This document shows positions 24,954 to 32,366 of a stretch of DNA of 32,366 bases, piece after piece. Below the pieces are notes generated by a model. That model was not told the DNA's origin. It was given only the letters and a program-made list of their open reading frames with translations, and did no database searches. Every line of letters starts with the position of its first letter. The first letter of the stretch is position 1. Origin of the DNA: a virus; IMG/VR virus record IMGVR_UViG_3300006736_000045, positions 1-32,366 of that record. One strand, given 5' to 3'. A program made the position numbers and the translations under genes.

Positions 24954-26540
24954 ATGAGCAAATCACTTTACGAAGAAGCAATCGCCGACGCTAAGAAGCT
25001 TCGGGAACTAGCAGAAGAGACGGCGAAAAACAAGGTGGTTGAGGCGGTGATGCCTCAAATCAGGGACTTGGTCAATCGCAGGATCCTAGGAGAACAACTC
25101 GAGGATCTCGAAATTACCGACGAAGAGTTTTTTGAGCCAGAGGTGCAGGTCGATACCTTGCTACCTCCTTCGATAGAAGATGAATTGGACGTAGAGGAAG
25201 ATTCCACTGTAGCTCCGGTGATTAATGTGTCCGCTCAGGGCGACGTTAACATTGAGGTGGAATCCGCCCAGAATGACGATGACATCATTTTATCGGATTC
25301 TATGGCCGAAGCACTCGCAAGATTGATAAAGGGAGATTCTCCCGAGAACGGCCGCCTGGAGGTACTTGAAAACGCTGTGCGGAGGATAAGCGGCATTTTC
25401 GATGACGGCATAGTCGATAAGATGTCCCACAGGCAAAAGGTTGAATTCAACAAATATTACAACCATTGTCTAAAAGAAGCGTTGAATTTGCGTAAAACAA
25501 TCATACTTACTGAGTTGAGCGCTCACGAAGGGCTACAACAGAGACTGATCGAAGTTATCAAGGAGATGAGAGACATGTCAAATCGTCAGAATATTTTTGA
25601 TTTCCTCTTTGAACAAGGCGACGACGTCACCGTCGACGTAGAAGATGAAATCACCGGGGCTGAGGCCTCTGAAGAAGTTGAAGGGGTAGCCGCTGAGGAG
25701 CCCGTAGAGGTCGACCCAGAAGAGGCGGCCGAGGCACTTGAAGACCTCGGTGCGGTACTCGGGCTTGATGTTTCCGTCGGAGAAACTGTCGAAGAGGTCG
25801 AAGTCGAAGAAGAGACTGTCGAGCTCGGAGCAGAAGATGCTGACGATGCTGTGGACCTTGATATAGATCTTGAAGAGATATACGGCGGATCCATGGATGA
25901 AGTATATGAGATCGATGAGACCATGCTTCGTCGTGAGATCAATCGCATGCGTAAACTTCGCGAGGACGGCGGCGTCGATGCTGCTGTACTTGACAACTTT
26001 GGCGGCGGCGAAGACGAAGGTGATGTCTTCGAGGTGAGTGAAGATGATCTCATCAATGCGCTAGCTGACGAGCTCGGCCGTTCTGACGTTCCTACCCCTA
26101 AGGTGGAAGCCGCGCGTCGTCGCAGGCACCCCCGAGGCCGCCGGCGCAGCCAAGTGGTCGAGTCGCGTACACAGAAAAAGCAACTTCATCAGTATCGTAA
26201 TGCATTGGCTGGGATGAAAAAGCAACTTGTCGAGATGAATCTCTTCAACGCTAAACTCCTGTACGCTAACAAGCTTATGCAGAACAAGAATCTTTCTACG
26301 AAGCAGCAGCGAGCAATTGTCGAGGCCCTAGATAATGCCAAGACGCTCCGTGAAGCTAAGCTTCTATATAAGAGCCTGTCGGAATCCCTCTCCCGGCGCG
26401 CTCGTGGTAGTAAACTAAATGAGGGAAATTTACGGACGCTCGGATCGTCTTCCAGATCAACCCGTTCGGCTCAGCCGGCATCCAGTGGCGTTGAGGTAGA
26501 TCGATGGGCAGTCCTCGCCGGAATTCCCGGTAACGACTAA
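24954..26540 (+). CDS. gp22-like: Prohead core scaffolding protein, T4 gp22-like (528 aa)
   Basis: This is the internal scaffold on which capsid protein assembles and which the protease then degrades. It is immediately upstream of the major capsid gene, as in T4. The protein is extremely acidic, with Glu/Val/Asp low complexity across about residues 225-315. It then has a basic Arg-rich patch (ARRRRHPRGRRRS, about 385-397). A long helical C-terminal region follows (QLVEMNLFNAKLLYANKLMQ, KQQRAIVEALDNAKTLREAK), which resembles scaffolds of T4-like marine phages. (I/L)-x-E sites are plentiful from the N-terminus onward (LYE, LAE). At 528 residues it is about twice T4 gp22 (269). The Shine-Dalgarno (AGG) is weak. 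Confidence 0.82.
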   Translation: MSKSLYEEAIADAKKLRELAEETAKNKVVEAVMPQIRDLVNRRILGEQLEDLEITDEEFFEPEVQVDTLLPPSIEDELDVEEDSTVAPVINVSAQGDVNIEVESAQNDDDIILSDSMAEALARLIKGDSPENGRLEVLENAVRRISGIFDDGIVDKMSHRQKVEFNKYYNHCLKEALNLRKTIILTELSAHEGLQQRLIEVIKEMRDMSNRQNIFDFLFEQGDDVTVDVEDEITGAEASEEVEGVAAEEPVEVDPEEAAEALEDLGAVLGLDVSVGETVEEVEVEEETVELGAEDADDAVDLDIDLEEIYGGSMDEVYEIDETMLRREINRMRKLREDGGVDAAVLDNFGGGEDEGDVFEVSEDDLINALADELGRSDVPTPKVEAARRRRHPRGRRRSQVVESRTQKKQLHQYRNALAGMKKQLVEMNLFNAKLLYANKLMQNKNLSTKQQRAIVEALDNAKTLREAKLLYKSLSESLSRRARGSKLNEGNLRTLGSSSRSTRSAQPASSGVEVDRWAVLAGIPGND

Positions 26541-26566
26541 CCATCTTTAACTCAAGGAGAACAAAA

Positions 26567-28495
26567 ATGAGTAAAAAGTTTTCATTGGATCAGTTGACTG
26601 AAGGTATTCGCCAGAGAAATCTGGGAGGCCAAAACAAGCAGCTGGTCGAGAAGTGGTCCCGTACGGGTCTGCTTAGAGGTCTAGAGGGAGTAAAGAGAGA
26701 GAACATGGCACGTCTGCTTGAAAACCAGGCTAGCCAGGTCCTCAAAGAGGCTTCTTCTGTTTCAACCGGTGGCGGTAACCTGACTAGTTCTGGCGACCTC
26801 CGCGGTTTCACGAACATCGCTTTTCCGATCGTTCGACGCGTGTTCGGCGGCTTGATTGCCAACGAGCTCGTTTCCATTCAACCCATGAGCCTGCCTTCGG
26901 GCCTGCTCTTTTACCTGGACTACACTTACGGTACCCCAACGGGTAATCTCGCAAGTCAGGGTGCTGCCTATAACACTGGTTCGTCTATCTATAGCGTTCC
27001 TACCGGTAAGGGCGTACAGTCTGGTTCTCAAGCCGTCGGTGGTCTTTACGACCTCGCCGGCCAGGGATACTCCCGTGCGCATTCCACGTTTGCCTTAGCT
27101 GCAACGGCCGACCTTCTGGCTTCCGGTGCGGTTCACGGTACTAACGGAGTGATCACGGCCGGTTGGTCCTGCCAGGCGACTGGCTCCGACGCCAAGTATC
27201 TCCAGTTTGACCCCCAGATCCTAAATTCGATCCTTAACAACGACACTACAGGTCCAGGCCACACGGTTGGTAATGGCGCGTATACGCTCGCTGCTTTTGC
27301 GACTGATAACATCGCTTCGGATTGGGATTCCACCATGGTCAAAGAGGTCACGTTGCTTTCCGACGTCTTCGGCACCCGTCCTAACACTCTGGGTAACATC
27401 GGTAACGACACCGATGGAAACGCAATTCAGGGTGGCACCGGTGTGCTCAATGTGCGCCGCTTGAACCAGTTCGGTACACTCGGTGTTAATAACGTCTTCA
27501 GTGCGAATGCGTTTGCGGATCCGACCGATAGCCGTTCGGTCATCCTGATGGTGCTCTCCGGAGTTATGAATGATGATAACTCCAGCAATGGTGCAACCAT
27601 CATGACGGTCAGCTATCCGCTTGGTGCTGCGTTGAACACCTCTGCTAACGCATCGTCTCTGGTCATCCCGGCGTTCGAGTCCGATTTTGCTGCGACTCCT
27701 TCCCCGGCGATTCCTGAGATCGACATCAAGATCGAGGCGTTGGCAGTCGTTGCTGAGACTCGTAAGCTGCGTGCACGATGGTCTCCTGAGCTCGCTCAGG
27801 ACCTGAATGCCTACCACAGCCTCGACGCTGAGGTGGAGCTTACACAGATCCTCTCTGAGCAGATCGCTCTAGAGATCGACCGTGAGGTCCTAAACGACCT
27901 TCTTACCCAGGCTACTGCCGCCAACTATTACTGGTCGCGTGCACCTGGTAAGTTCCTCAACAAGGAAACGGGAGCCGAGGAGCTCGCTAGTAACACTCTC
28001 TCTCCGGGTCCTGCTTGGAGAGGTACCGTTCGCGAGTGGTACGAGACTCTTATCGAGACTTGCATCGACGTTGGTAACCAGATTCACCGTAAGACCTTAC
28101 GTGGATCGGCTAACTTCATCGTGGTCGGCCCTGATGTGGCTACCATCCTGGAGTCTTCGGTCTTCTACAAGCCTAACTACACCCTCGATGGTGACGGACA
28201 GGTGAGTGGCGGAATGGTCATCGGCGCTGAGAAGGTCGGTAGCTTGAGCAACCGGTTCACGGTCTACAAGGACCCTTACTTCCCTCGGAATAAGGTCCTG
28301 GTCGGCTATAAGGGCGGAAGCTATCTTGAGACCGGCTTCGTCTACGCTCCGTACGTACCTCTGATTGTCACTCCGACGATCTTCGCGCCTGAGGATTTCA
28401 CCCCGCGTAAGGGTGTCATGACTCGCTACGGCAAGAAGATGGTTCGTGCTGACTTCTACGGTACGGTCACTTGTGCTGACATGAGCATCATCTAG
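26567..28495 (+). CDS. gp23-like: Major capsid protein, T4 gp23-like (642 aa)
   Basis: This is the HK97-fold shell protein. A strong AAGGAGA lies seven bases before the ATG. The N-terminal delta-like domain (1-61) is charged and helical. It ends in VLKEASS, where L59-K60-E61 followed by A62 fits a gp21-type cut, close to T4's E65/A66. The core has gp23 hallmarks: RKLRARWSPELAQDLNAYHS, then EQIALEIDREVLNDLL, FIVVGPDVATILES and KVLVGYKGGSYLETGFVYAP. It is longer than T4 gp23 (521) through a Gly/Asn/Ser/Thr-rich insertion in the middle (about residues 170-375). Codons are visibly biased toward CGT, GGT and CTC/CTG, unlike its AGA/AGG-rich neighbours, which fits very high expression. Confidence 0.97.
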   Translation: MSKKFSLDQLTEGIRQRNLGGQNKQLVEKWSRTGLLRGLEGVKRENMARLLENQASQVLKEASSVSTGGGNLTSSGDLRGFTNIAFPIVRRVFGGLIANELVSIQPMSLPSGLLFYLDYTYGTPTGNLASQGAAYNTGSSIYSVPTGKGVQSGSQAVGGLYDLAGQGYSRAHSTFALAATADLLASGAVHGTNGVITAGWSCQATGSDAKYLQFDPQILNSILNNDTTGPGHTVGNGAYTLAAFATDNIASDWDSTMVKEVTLLSDVFGTRPNTLGNIGNDTDGNAIQGGTGVLNVRRLNQFGTLGVNNVFSANAFADPTDSRSVILMVLSGVMNDDNSSNGATIMTVSYPLGAALNTSANASSLVIPAFESDFAATPSPAIPEIDIKIEALAVVAETRKLRARWSPELAQDLNAYHSLDAEVELTQILSEQIALEIDREVLNDLLTQATAANYYWSRAPGKFLNKETGAEELASNTLSPGPAWRGTVREWYETLIETCIDVGNQIHRKTLRGSANFIVVGPDVATILESSVFYKPNYTLDGDGQVSGGMVIGAEKVGSLSNRFTVYKDPYFPRNKVLVGYKGGSYLETGFVYAPYVPLIVTPTIFAPEDFTPRKGVMTRYGKKMVRADFYGTVTCADMSII

Positions 28496-28519
28496 AACTT
28501 ACTAGAAGATGCAACCTTG

Positions 28520-28551
28520 AAGGGGCGCCCTCGGGCGCCCCTTTTTTTTTT
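28520..28551 (+). terminator. Strong intrinsic terminator after major capsid gene
   Basis: GGGGCGCC, loop CTCG, GGCGCCCC forms an 8-bp perfect GC stem, extended by flanking A-T pairs. It is followed by a run of ten T from 28542. It sits 25 bases past the capsid stop and separates the head operon from the PAS-protein operon. Confidence 0.95.
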
Positions 28552-28636
28552 ATATTCTCTCCCTCACTGGAGTGAATTGAGTATCTGAAGTCTCCTTCTA
28601 GGCGATTTGTTTCCCGCGTGTCAAATACTTAGACTC

Positions 28637-29182
28637 ATGAGCGTACGCAATCGAAAAAACCTGCAGCGGCTGAAGTCTCTCGTTTCTGAACTGAGTGATC
28701 GAGACGAACAGCTTAAGCGGGACGCTAATCTCTTTGAAGATTTCTTCGATAATTTTCCGCTGCCTGTTACGACGTGGTCTATAGGTCAAAACGGCGTTAT
28801 TCTTTCTCAGCGCGGAAACGGCTTTGTGTGTGCAGAGGCAAAGACCATTGAAGACTTGTTTCTATGTTCTAAGATAAAAAACGTCTCTATTCCTCACCAT
28901 CATTCCGCGCTCAAAGGAGAGAAAGTAGATTACATGGTTCAAAGCGGCGATCGATCGTTTTTTGTAAAGTTGGTTCCGCGCCATGACGACTATGGTGCCA
29001 TCTGTGGTGTCACTGGGGTGTCGTGGGATGTTTCTCAAAACATGACTATGGTTTCTTGTTTAGAGACCATTCGCGAGTTGACAGAGGGACGTAGGGGAGA
29101 TTACAAGAAAGTTCACCAAGAGTCGTCTACTGCTCTCAAGGCTAGCCGCCTGAGGCAAATGATCCTAAACACAGAGGAGTAA
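28637..29182 (+). CDS. PAS-domain protein (181 aa)
   Basis: The ATG at 28637 is preferred over the TTG at 28607, although neither has a clear Shine-Dalgarno. Residues 1-32 form a charged helix. Residues about 33-135 look like a PAS sensory fold: FFDNFPLPVTTWSIGQNGVI, then IEDLF, a central helix, RSFFVKLVPRHDD and GAICGVTGVSWDVSQN. The C-terminal 45 residues are helical. A small HPHH-like cluster (P86-H87-H88-H89) could bind metal or a cofactor. No kinase, cyclase or DNA-binding domain is attached, so it would act as a ligand- or partner-binding module. It directly follows the capsid terminator and therefore needs its own promoter. PAS is a moderately confident call from pattern alone. Confidence 0.68.
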   Translation: MSVRNRKNLQRLKSLVSELSDRDEQLKRDANLFEDFFDNFPLPVTTWSIGQNGVILSQRGNGFVCAEAKTIEDLFLCSKIKNVSIPHHHSALKGEKVDYMVQSGDRSFFVKLVPRHDDYGAICGVTGVSWDVSQNMTMVSCLETIRELTEGRRGDYKKVHQESSTALKASRLRQMILNTEE

Positions 29183-29186
29183 ACGA

Positions 29187-29513
29187 ATGCCAGATAAATC
29201 ACAGAATGGCTGGAACGAATATTCTAAACTGGTGCTCAAAGAGTTAGAGACTTTGTCTGACGGGATTGATATTTTAAAGGTAGAGTTGCAAGAAGTACGG
29301 CAAGAGCTGACAAAAATGCATGCTAGAGAGGATAAGGTGGATGAGCTCCGCTCATGGAAGGAAAGAGTGGACGACGTGGCATCCCCAACGCAACTTAAAG
29401 AACTCGTGGAAAGTGTGGAGGATCTTAAGACATTTCGCACGAAAGCGATAACAGTATTCGCTGTTGTTCAATTTGGAATGGCGGTGGCTATGTGGATAAT
29501 AAAGGCAATATAA
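29187..29513 (+). CDS. Coiled-coil protein with C-terminal membrane segment (108 aa)
   Basis: The ATG has AGGAG about nine bases upstream and follows the PAS gene by four bases. Residues 12-84 are a charged heptad-type coiled coil (LKELETLSDGIDILKVELQE and onward). Residues 87-106 form one hydrophobic segment (AITVFAVVQFGMAVAMWII) ending in a single Lys. The tail-anchored design resembles XhlA-like lysis-associated or superinfection-type membrane proteins, but homology is not claimed. It probably sits in the host inner membrane with the coil in the cytoplasm. Confidence 0.65.
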   Translation: MPDKSQNGWNEYSKLVLKELETLSDGIDILKVELQEVRQELTKMHAREDKVDELRSWKERVDDVASPTQLKELVESVEDLKTFRTKAITVFAVVQFGMAVAMWIIKAI

Positions 29514-29523
29514 AGGAGATACA

Positions 29524-29682
29524 ATGCCAGTTAGCAAGAAAAGTGATGATAAGAAGGCGGCACAAAGCAAGACGTCTAAAAAGTCTAAAGCCGCGGCACC
29601 GGCCGCGCCGGTACCCGTTGTGGCCCCCGCTGCTCCCAAGGTAGTACAGGCATCAAGAGCACGGTGCCGCCGACGAGGTTGA
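29524..29682 (+). CDS. Tiny Lys/Ala/Pro-rich basic protein (52 aa)
   Basis: An ATG with a strong AGGAGAT five bases upstream opens a 52-codon frame. The N-terminal half is rich in Lys and Ser (SKKSDDKKAAQSKTSKKSK), the middle is Ala/Pro/Val-rich (AAAPAAPVPVVAPAAPK), and the end is Arg-rich (RARCRRRG). This composition resembles the tail of histone H1-like or DNA-binding basic proteins. It could bind nucleic acid or act as a linker peptide, but nothing proves this. The strong ribosome site and tight spacing argue that it is translated. Confidence 0.6.
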   Translation: MPVSKKSDDKKAAQSKTSKKSKAAAPAAPVPVVAPAAPKVVQASRARCRRRG

Positions 29683-29717
29683 TATAAAGATACCCTCTGT
29701 AACGATAGGAAATAACA

Positions 29718-30893
29718 GTGCCCAGCTTTGCTAACACAACCAGCCCCACTCCATTTGGATTTTTCGACGCCGAGGCCGACTTCCAAACGGAGGCCGATGC
29801 CATGTTGACTTTCGTTAAGCGTAAGCTTGGAGACGACGTGCTCTCGGTTGAGTTGACGAACAAACAAATATGGGCCTGCTTCGAAGAAGCGTTTTGTACG
29901 TACGGTGCTATCGTAAATGAACACCAGGCAAAATCCCAATTGGCCAATCTATTGGGAACCGCTACAGGGTCACTGAGTGGTAGTGAACAGAGGTTTCCTA
30001 GAGAGAACTTCGAATTCATGTTACGTCGTGCAGAACCCTATGCCATGGATGCTGGTACCGGAGGATCATATAACACATTCTCCGGCTCTATTGCCGCTCT
30101 GGACGGGGTACAGGATTACGACTTATATACTGATCTCAAGGACGATTCCGGGACGGCACTTTTTGCGAATGCAGCGAACTCCCCCCAGAGCAAGATGAAG
30201 ATCATTGAGGTTTTTCATTCGAGTCCGTCCAACGCGTATAGGTTTTTCGACACCACTAGTGCAGTAAATTACCTCGCCAACGAATTTGCTTTCGAATCCT
30301 ACACACCAGAGACGGTATTTTATATCCTCCCAGTCTTTGAGGATATATTGCGTGGTGGCATGCTAGATTTATCTACCCGTGTGAGAAGAAGCAATTACTC
30401 TTATCGCATATCTGGGACTAAGATTAGGATTTTCCCTACGCCCACCGGCACTCCAGTTAAACCAAAAAAGATTTGGGTTCGCGTAGGATTTAGCCCAGAT
30501 CCTATGAATCCCAGCTACAACGATGAGTCTATCTATGGAGTCAGCAACCTCTCGAACGTTCCGTACGGAAATTTGATGTTTGATAGAATTAATTCCATTG
30601 GGCGCCAGTGGACCAGACAGTACTGCCTAGCTCTTAGTCAGGAATTATTAGGTCTTATCAGATCTAAGTTTGCGTCTGTCCCTATACCGGGAGGTGATCT
30701 GCAGCTCAATGGTACGGAGTTGGTAGGTCTAGGCAGGGAGGATCAGGCTTCCTTAAGGGACAGTTTGACAAATATGTTAGAGTCGCTTACGTACTCTGCT
30801 ATGCTTGAGGACGAAGCTGCGGCAAGTGAAAACCTTACACGGATTCTTAAAAATATTCCCATTCCTAATGGGCGCGCTATCGTGGTAGGATAA
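29718..30893 (+). CDS. Neck/head completion protein, T4 gp13-like (391 aa)
   Basis: The GTG start has AGGAAAT six to seven bases upstream. The N-terminal domain has a helical segment typical of head-completion proteins (AMLTFVKRKLGDDVLSVELT, then QIWACFEEAFCTYGAIVNEH). The rest is mixed beta with TPETVFYILPVFEDILRGGM and YSYRISGTKIRIFPTPTG, and ends in a helical region. The gp13-type call comes mainly from gene order, since the next two products resemble T4 gp14 and gp15. It is longer than T4 gp13 (309 residues). It would close the filled head together with the gp14-like protein. It could instead be another connector or adaptor. Confidence 0.6.
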   Translation: MPSFANTTSPTPFGFFDAEADFQTEADAMLTFVKRKLGDDVLSVELTNKQIWACFEEAFCTYGAIVNEHQAKSQLANLLGTATGSLSGSEQRFPRENFEFMLRRAEPYAMDAGTGGSYNTFSGSIAALDGVQDYDLYTDLKDDSGTALFANAANSPQSKMKIIEVFHSSPSNAYRFFDTTSAVNYLANEFAFESYTPETVFYILPVFEDILRGGMLDLSTRVRRSNYSYRISGTKIRIFPTPTGTPVKPKKIWVRVGFSPDPMNPSYNDESIYGVSNLSNVPYGNLMFDRINSIGRQWTRQYCLALSQELLGLIRSKFASVPIPGGDLQLNGTELVGLGREDQASLRDSLTNMLESLTYSAMLEDEAAASENLTRILKNIPIPNGRAIVVG

Positions 30894-30896
30894 AAA

Positions 30897-31580
30897 ATGG
30901 CGAGGTTATTCATGACTCCGCGCGAGGTCGACCTGATCTCGGACATCACTAAGGAAGTCATTAAGGACGTCGTCGGCCAAAAGATATATTACTATCGTGT
31001 AAGAGAGGACTTGTCTAACGTACACGAAGTCTACGAAGAAGCCATGCACAAGGTTTTTGACCCTCCGGTTGAGATAGACGCGCGCGTTGATTGGCAGTCC
31101 AGTACCATATCGACCGGTCGTTACGGGAGTGAACAAGTGTCAAACATTACGGTGTTCTTACACGAGAGAGACCTGATCGACAACAACCTGGATCCGGATA
31201 GTGGCGACTACTTTAGCTACGGTGATACATTTTTTGAGATAATGAACGCCACTGTAGAAAGTCAAGTTTACGGACAGGTAGAACACAACGTCGGTTTGCT
31301 TCTGGAAGCCAAACAAGCTCGTATAGGTCTCATAGATAAATTACCCATCGGACCTACCGATGCCGTATACACCGATCCTGGAGCCATCCAAGAGGTGTTT
31401 GTGCAGCAAAGAGGTTTTGAGGAGAATAAGTTAGGACCCACCGGCGACGTCAGATCACTTCAAGAGAAGGGAGTTTTGGACGCACCAATCAGCGGCCCAG
31501 CTGAGATAGCTCCCGCCGGCGGAAACGGCTCTGAGGACGAGATCGGTATGATCGATTCAGCCTTCTACGGCGATTCATAA
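30897..31580 (+). CDS. gp14-like: Neck protein, T4 gp14-like (227 aa)
   Basis: The ATG lies three bases after the previous stop. The pattern matches T4 gp14: KIYYYRVREDL early, EEAMHKVFDPPVEIDARVD, then the central NITVFLHERDLIDN, DYFSYGDTFFEIMNATVESQ, and a pro/gly-rich acidic C-terminus. T4 gp14 has the equivalent YYVPRE..., FGMQVQDEVTLSINPNLF and [20 protein letters not shown] blocks. With gp13 it forms the neck to which tails attach. The protein is slightly shorter than T4 gp14 (256). Confidence 0.72.
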   Translation: MARLFMTPREVDLISDITKEVIKDVVGQKIYYYRVREDLSNVHEVYEEAMHKVFDPPVEIDARVDWQSSTISTGRYGSEQVSNITVFLHERDLIDNNLDPDSGDYFSYGDTFFEIMNATVESQVYGQVEHNVGLLLEAKQARIGLIDKLPIGPTDAVYTDPGAIQEVFVQQRGFEENKLGPTGDVRSLQEKGVLDAPISGPAEIAPAGGNGSEDEIGMIDSAFYGDS

Positions 31581-31591
31581 GAGGTTTTATT

Positions 31592-32366
31592 TTGTCGACA
31601 AGGACTGATATAAAGGAAAAATCCGCTGCTATAACACAGCAGGGAAATTCCATACCCGAAGACTATGACGTGCCTACATGTACCATAGAGGACGTGGACC
31701 GGTCCGTTTTTGAACTGTTCGATAAGCAGCTCCCGTTCACATATAAGCTTAAAGAGGGTATTAGGAAGGCTCCGGTTATATTTGCAACGGGCGAGCGTTT
31801 CGCAGTACTGCGTAGGAAGGAGCCCTTACGCGATAAGTCAGGTGCGTTGATTTTACCCCTCATCTCGATCATGCGTACCGGTGTGACGCAGGCACCAACC
31901 ATGGGAGCCGGTACTAATCAAAACGCTGACTTGGTCGTGAAAAAGAGGTTGAGCGAAAAAGACCCTCTGTATCAAAATTTGATAAATAAACTCGGCCTAG
32001 TGAACTCAGACAATATGTCATCTCCCGCCGCCAAGGCACATCCCATGTCCGGGTCTCTCCCGGGAAGGTTAGCTACGCGTCGGCCGTCTCCAAAGAGAAG
32101 CGTCAATACTCTCGAAGGAAAACTCTTGGTGCCTGAACTTGGAAAGAATATTTTCGAGATCATAACCATGCCGCCGCCAAAGTACTATACGGCGACCTAT
32201 GAGGTGACGTTCTGGAGCCAGTATACGCAGCAGATGAACAATATGCTCATGTCGATTATGAGCCTATACCAATCGTATTCACAGCGGACTTTTAGGCTGG
32301 AGAGTCCAAAAGGGTATTGGTTCGTCGGATATTTCGAAGACGCACTTACCCCTGGAAATAATTTTG
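31592..32366 (+). CDS. gp15-like: Tail sheath stabiliser/terminator, T4 gp15-like (3' end outside window)
   Basis: The TTG start has GAGG seven bases upstream (31581-31584), and the frame stays open to the window end, giving 258 visible residues. The most telling block is PPPKYYTATYEVTFWSQYTQ (about 190-209), followed by QMNNMLMSIMSLYQSYSQRT. This parallels T4 gp15, where a similar strand-helix unit (IYELSIFTRYEDDMFQIVEQ) precedes the C-terminal half. An early segment with DVDRSVFELFDKQLPF and PLISIMRTGV also fits. The protein caps the sheath and tube and joins the tail to the neck. Gene order (after the gp13- and gp14-like genes) agrees with T4. Confidence 0.74.
   Translation, partial: MSTRTDIKEKSAAITQQGNSIPEDYDVPTCTIEDVDRSVFELFDKQLPFTYKLKEGIRKAPVIFATGERFAVLRRKEPLRDKSGALILPLISIMRTGVTQAPTMGAGTNQNADLVVKKRLSEKDPLYQNLINKLGLVNSDNMSSPAAKAHPMSGSLPGRLATRRPSPKRSVNTLEGKLLVPELGKNIFEIITMPPPKYYTATYEVTFWSQYTQQMNNMLMSIMSLYQSYSQRTFRLESPKGYWFVGYFEDALTPGNNF

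Noticed and set aside
29352-29939. 195-codon open frame on the minus strand over the small genes
   Set aside because: It runs antisense through three well-spaced plus-strand genes with good ribosome sites, and its low-complexity Ala/Gly part mirrors the Ala/Pro-rich micro-protein.

Overview
The window is part of the virion and packaging region of a tailed, contractile-tail bacteriophage distantly related to T4, probably an uncultured or marine-type myovirus. The assignment rests on a set of T4-type late proteins in near-T4 order: terminase large subunit (gp17), portal (gp20), prohead protease (gp21), scaffold (gp22), major capsid protein (gp23), then proteins resembling gp13, gp14 and gp15. 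All supported genes lie on the + strand. They are tightly packed, often overlap by a few bases, and mostly have Shine-Dalgarno sites, so the host should be an SD-using bacterium. Base composition is near 50% GC by eye. I see no tRNA, CRISPR array, insertion sequence or attachment site.

Region 1 (1-12371) holds tail, baseplate or fibre-type structural genes. They are the 3' part of a protein with fibronectin-III-like repeats, an unrecognised 1342-residue protein, a second FN3-like protein (599 residues), a small virion-type protein that appears to start at an AUC codon, a 446-residue protein, and an 829-residue protein with a LamG/concanavalin-like domain. The last two share a C-terminal domain. 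Region 2 (12371-17249) is a DNA-metabolism island: a RuvC-like resolvase, a gp61/DnaG-like primase, a single-polypeptide fusion of Mre11 (SbcD/gp47) and Rad50 (SbcC/gp46), and a small four-cysteine protein. Region 3 (17278-28551) is packaging and head morphogenesis: a 123-residue unknown, terminase, portal, an unknown helical protein, protease, a small beta-rich protein, four small core or accessory candidates, scaffold and major capsid protein. It ends in a strong intrinsic terminator. Region 4 (28637-32366) starts with a PAS-domain protein, a coiled-coil protein with one membrane segment, and a tiny Lys/Ala/Pro-rich basic protein. The neck and tail-completion genes follow, and the last one is cut by the window end.

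The head genes fit one pathway. The scaffold and small core proteins would direct assembly of the capsid protein on the portal. The gp21-like protease would then cut at (I/L)-x-E sites, including a candidate site after E61 of the capsid protein. Terminase would fill the head, and the gp13/gp14/gp15-like proteins would close it and join the tail. The island would supply recombination, resolution and priming for replication. The most notable points are the Mre11-Rad50 fusion with a C-x6-C zinc hook, the AUC start preceded by a micro-ORF that also begins MGFLD, and the PAS/membrane/basic trio behind the capsid terminator. All functional calls come from reading motifs; no database search was run.
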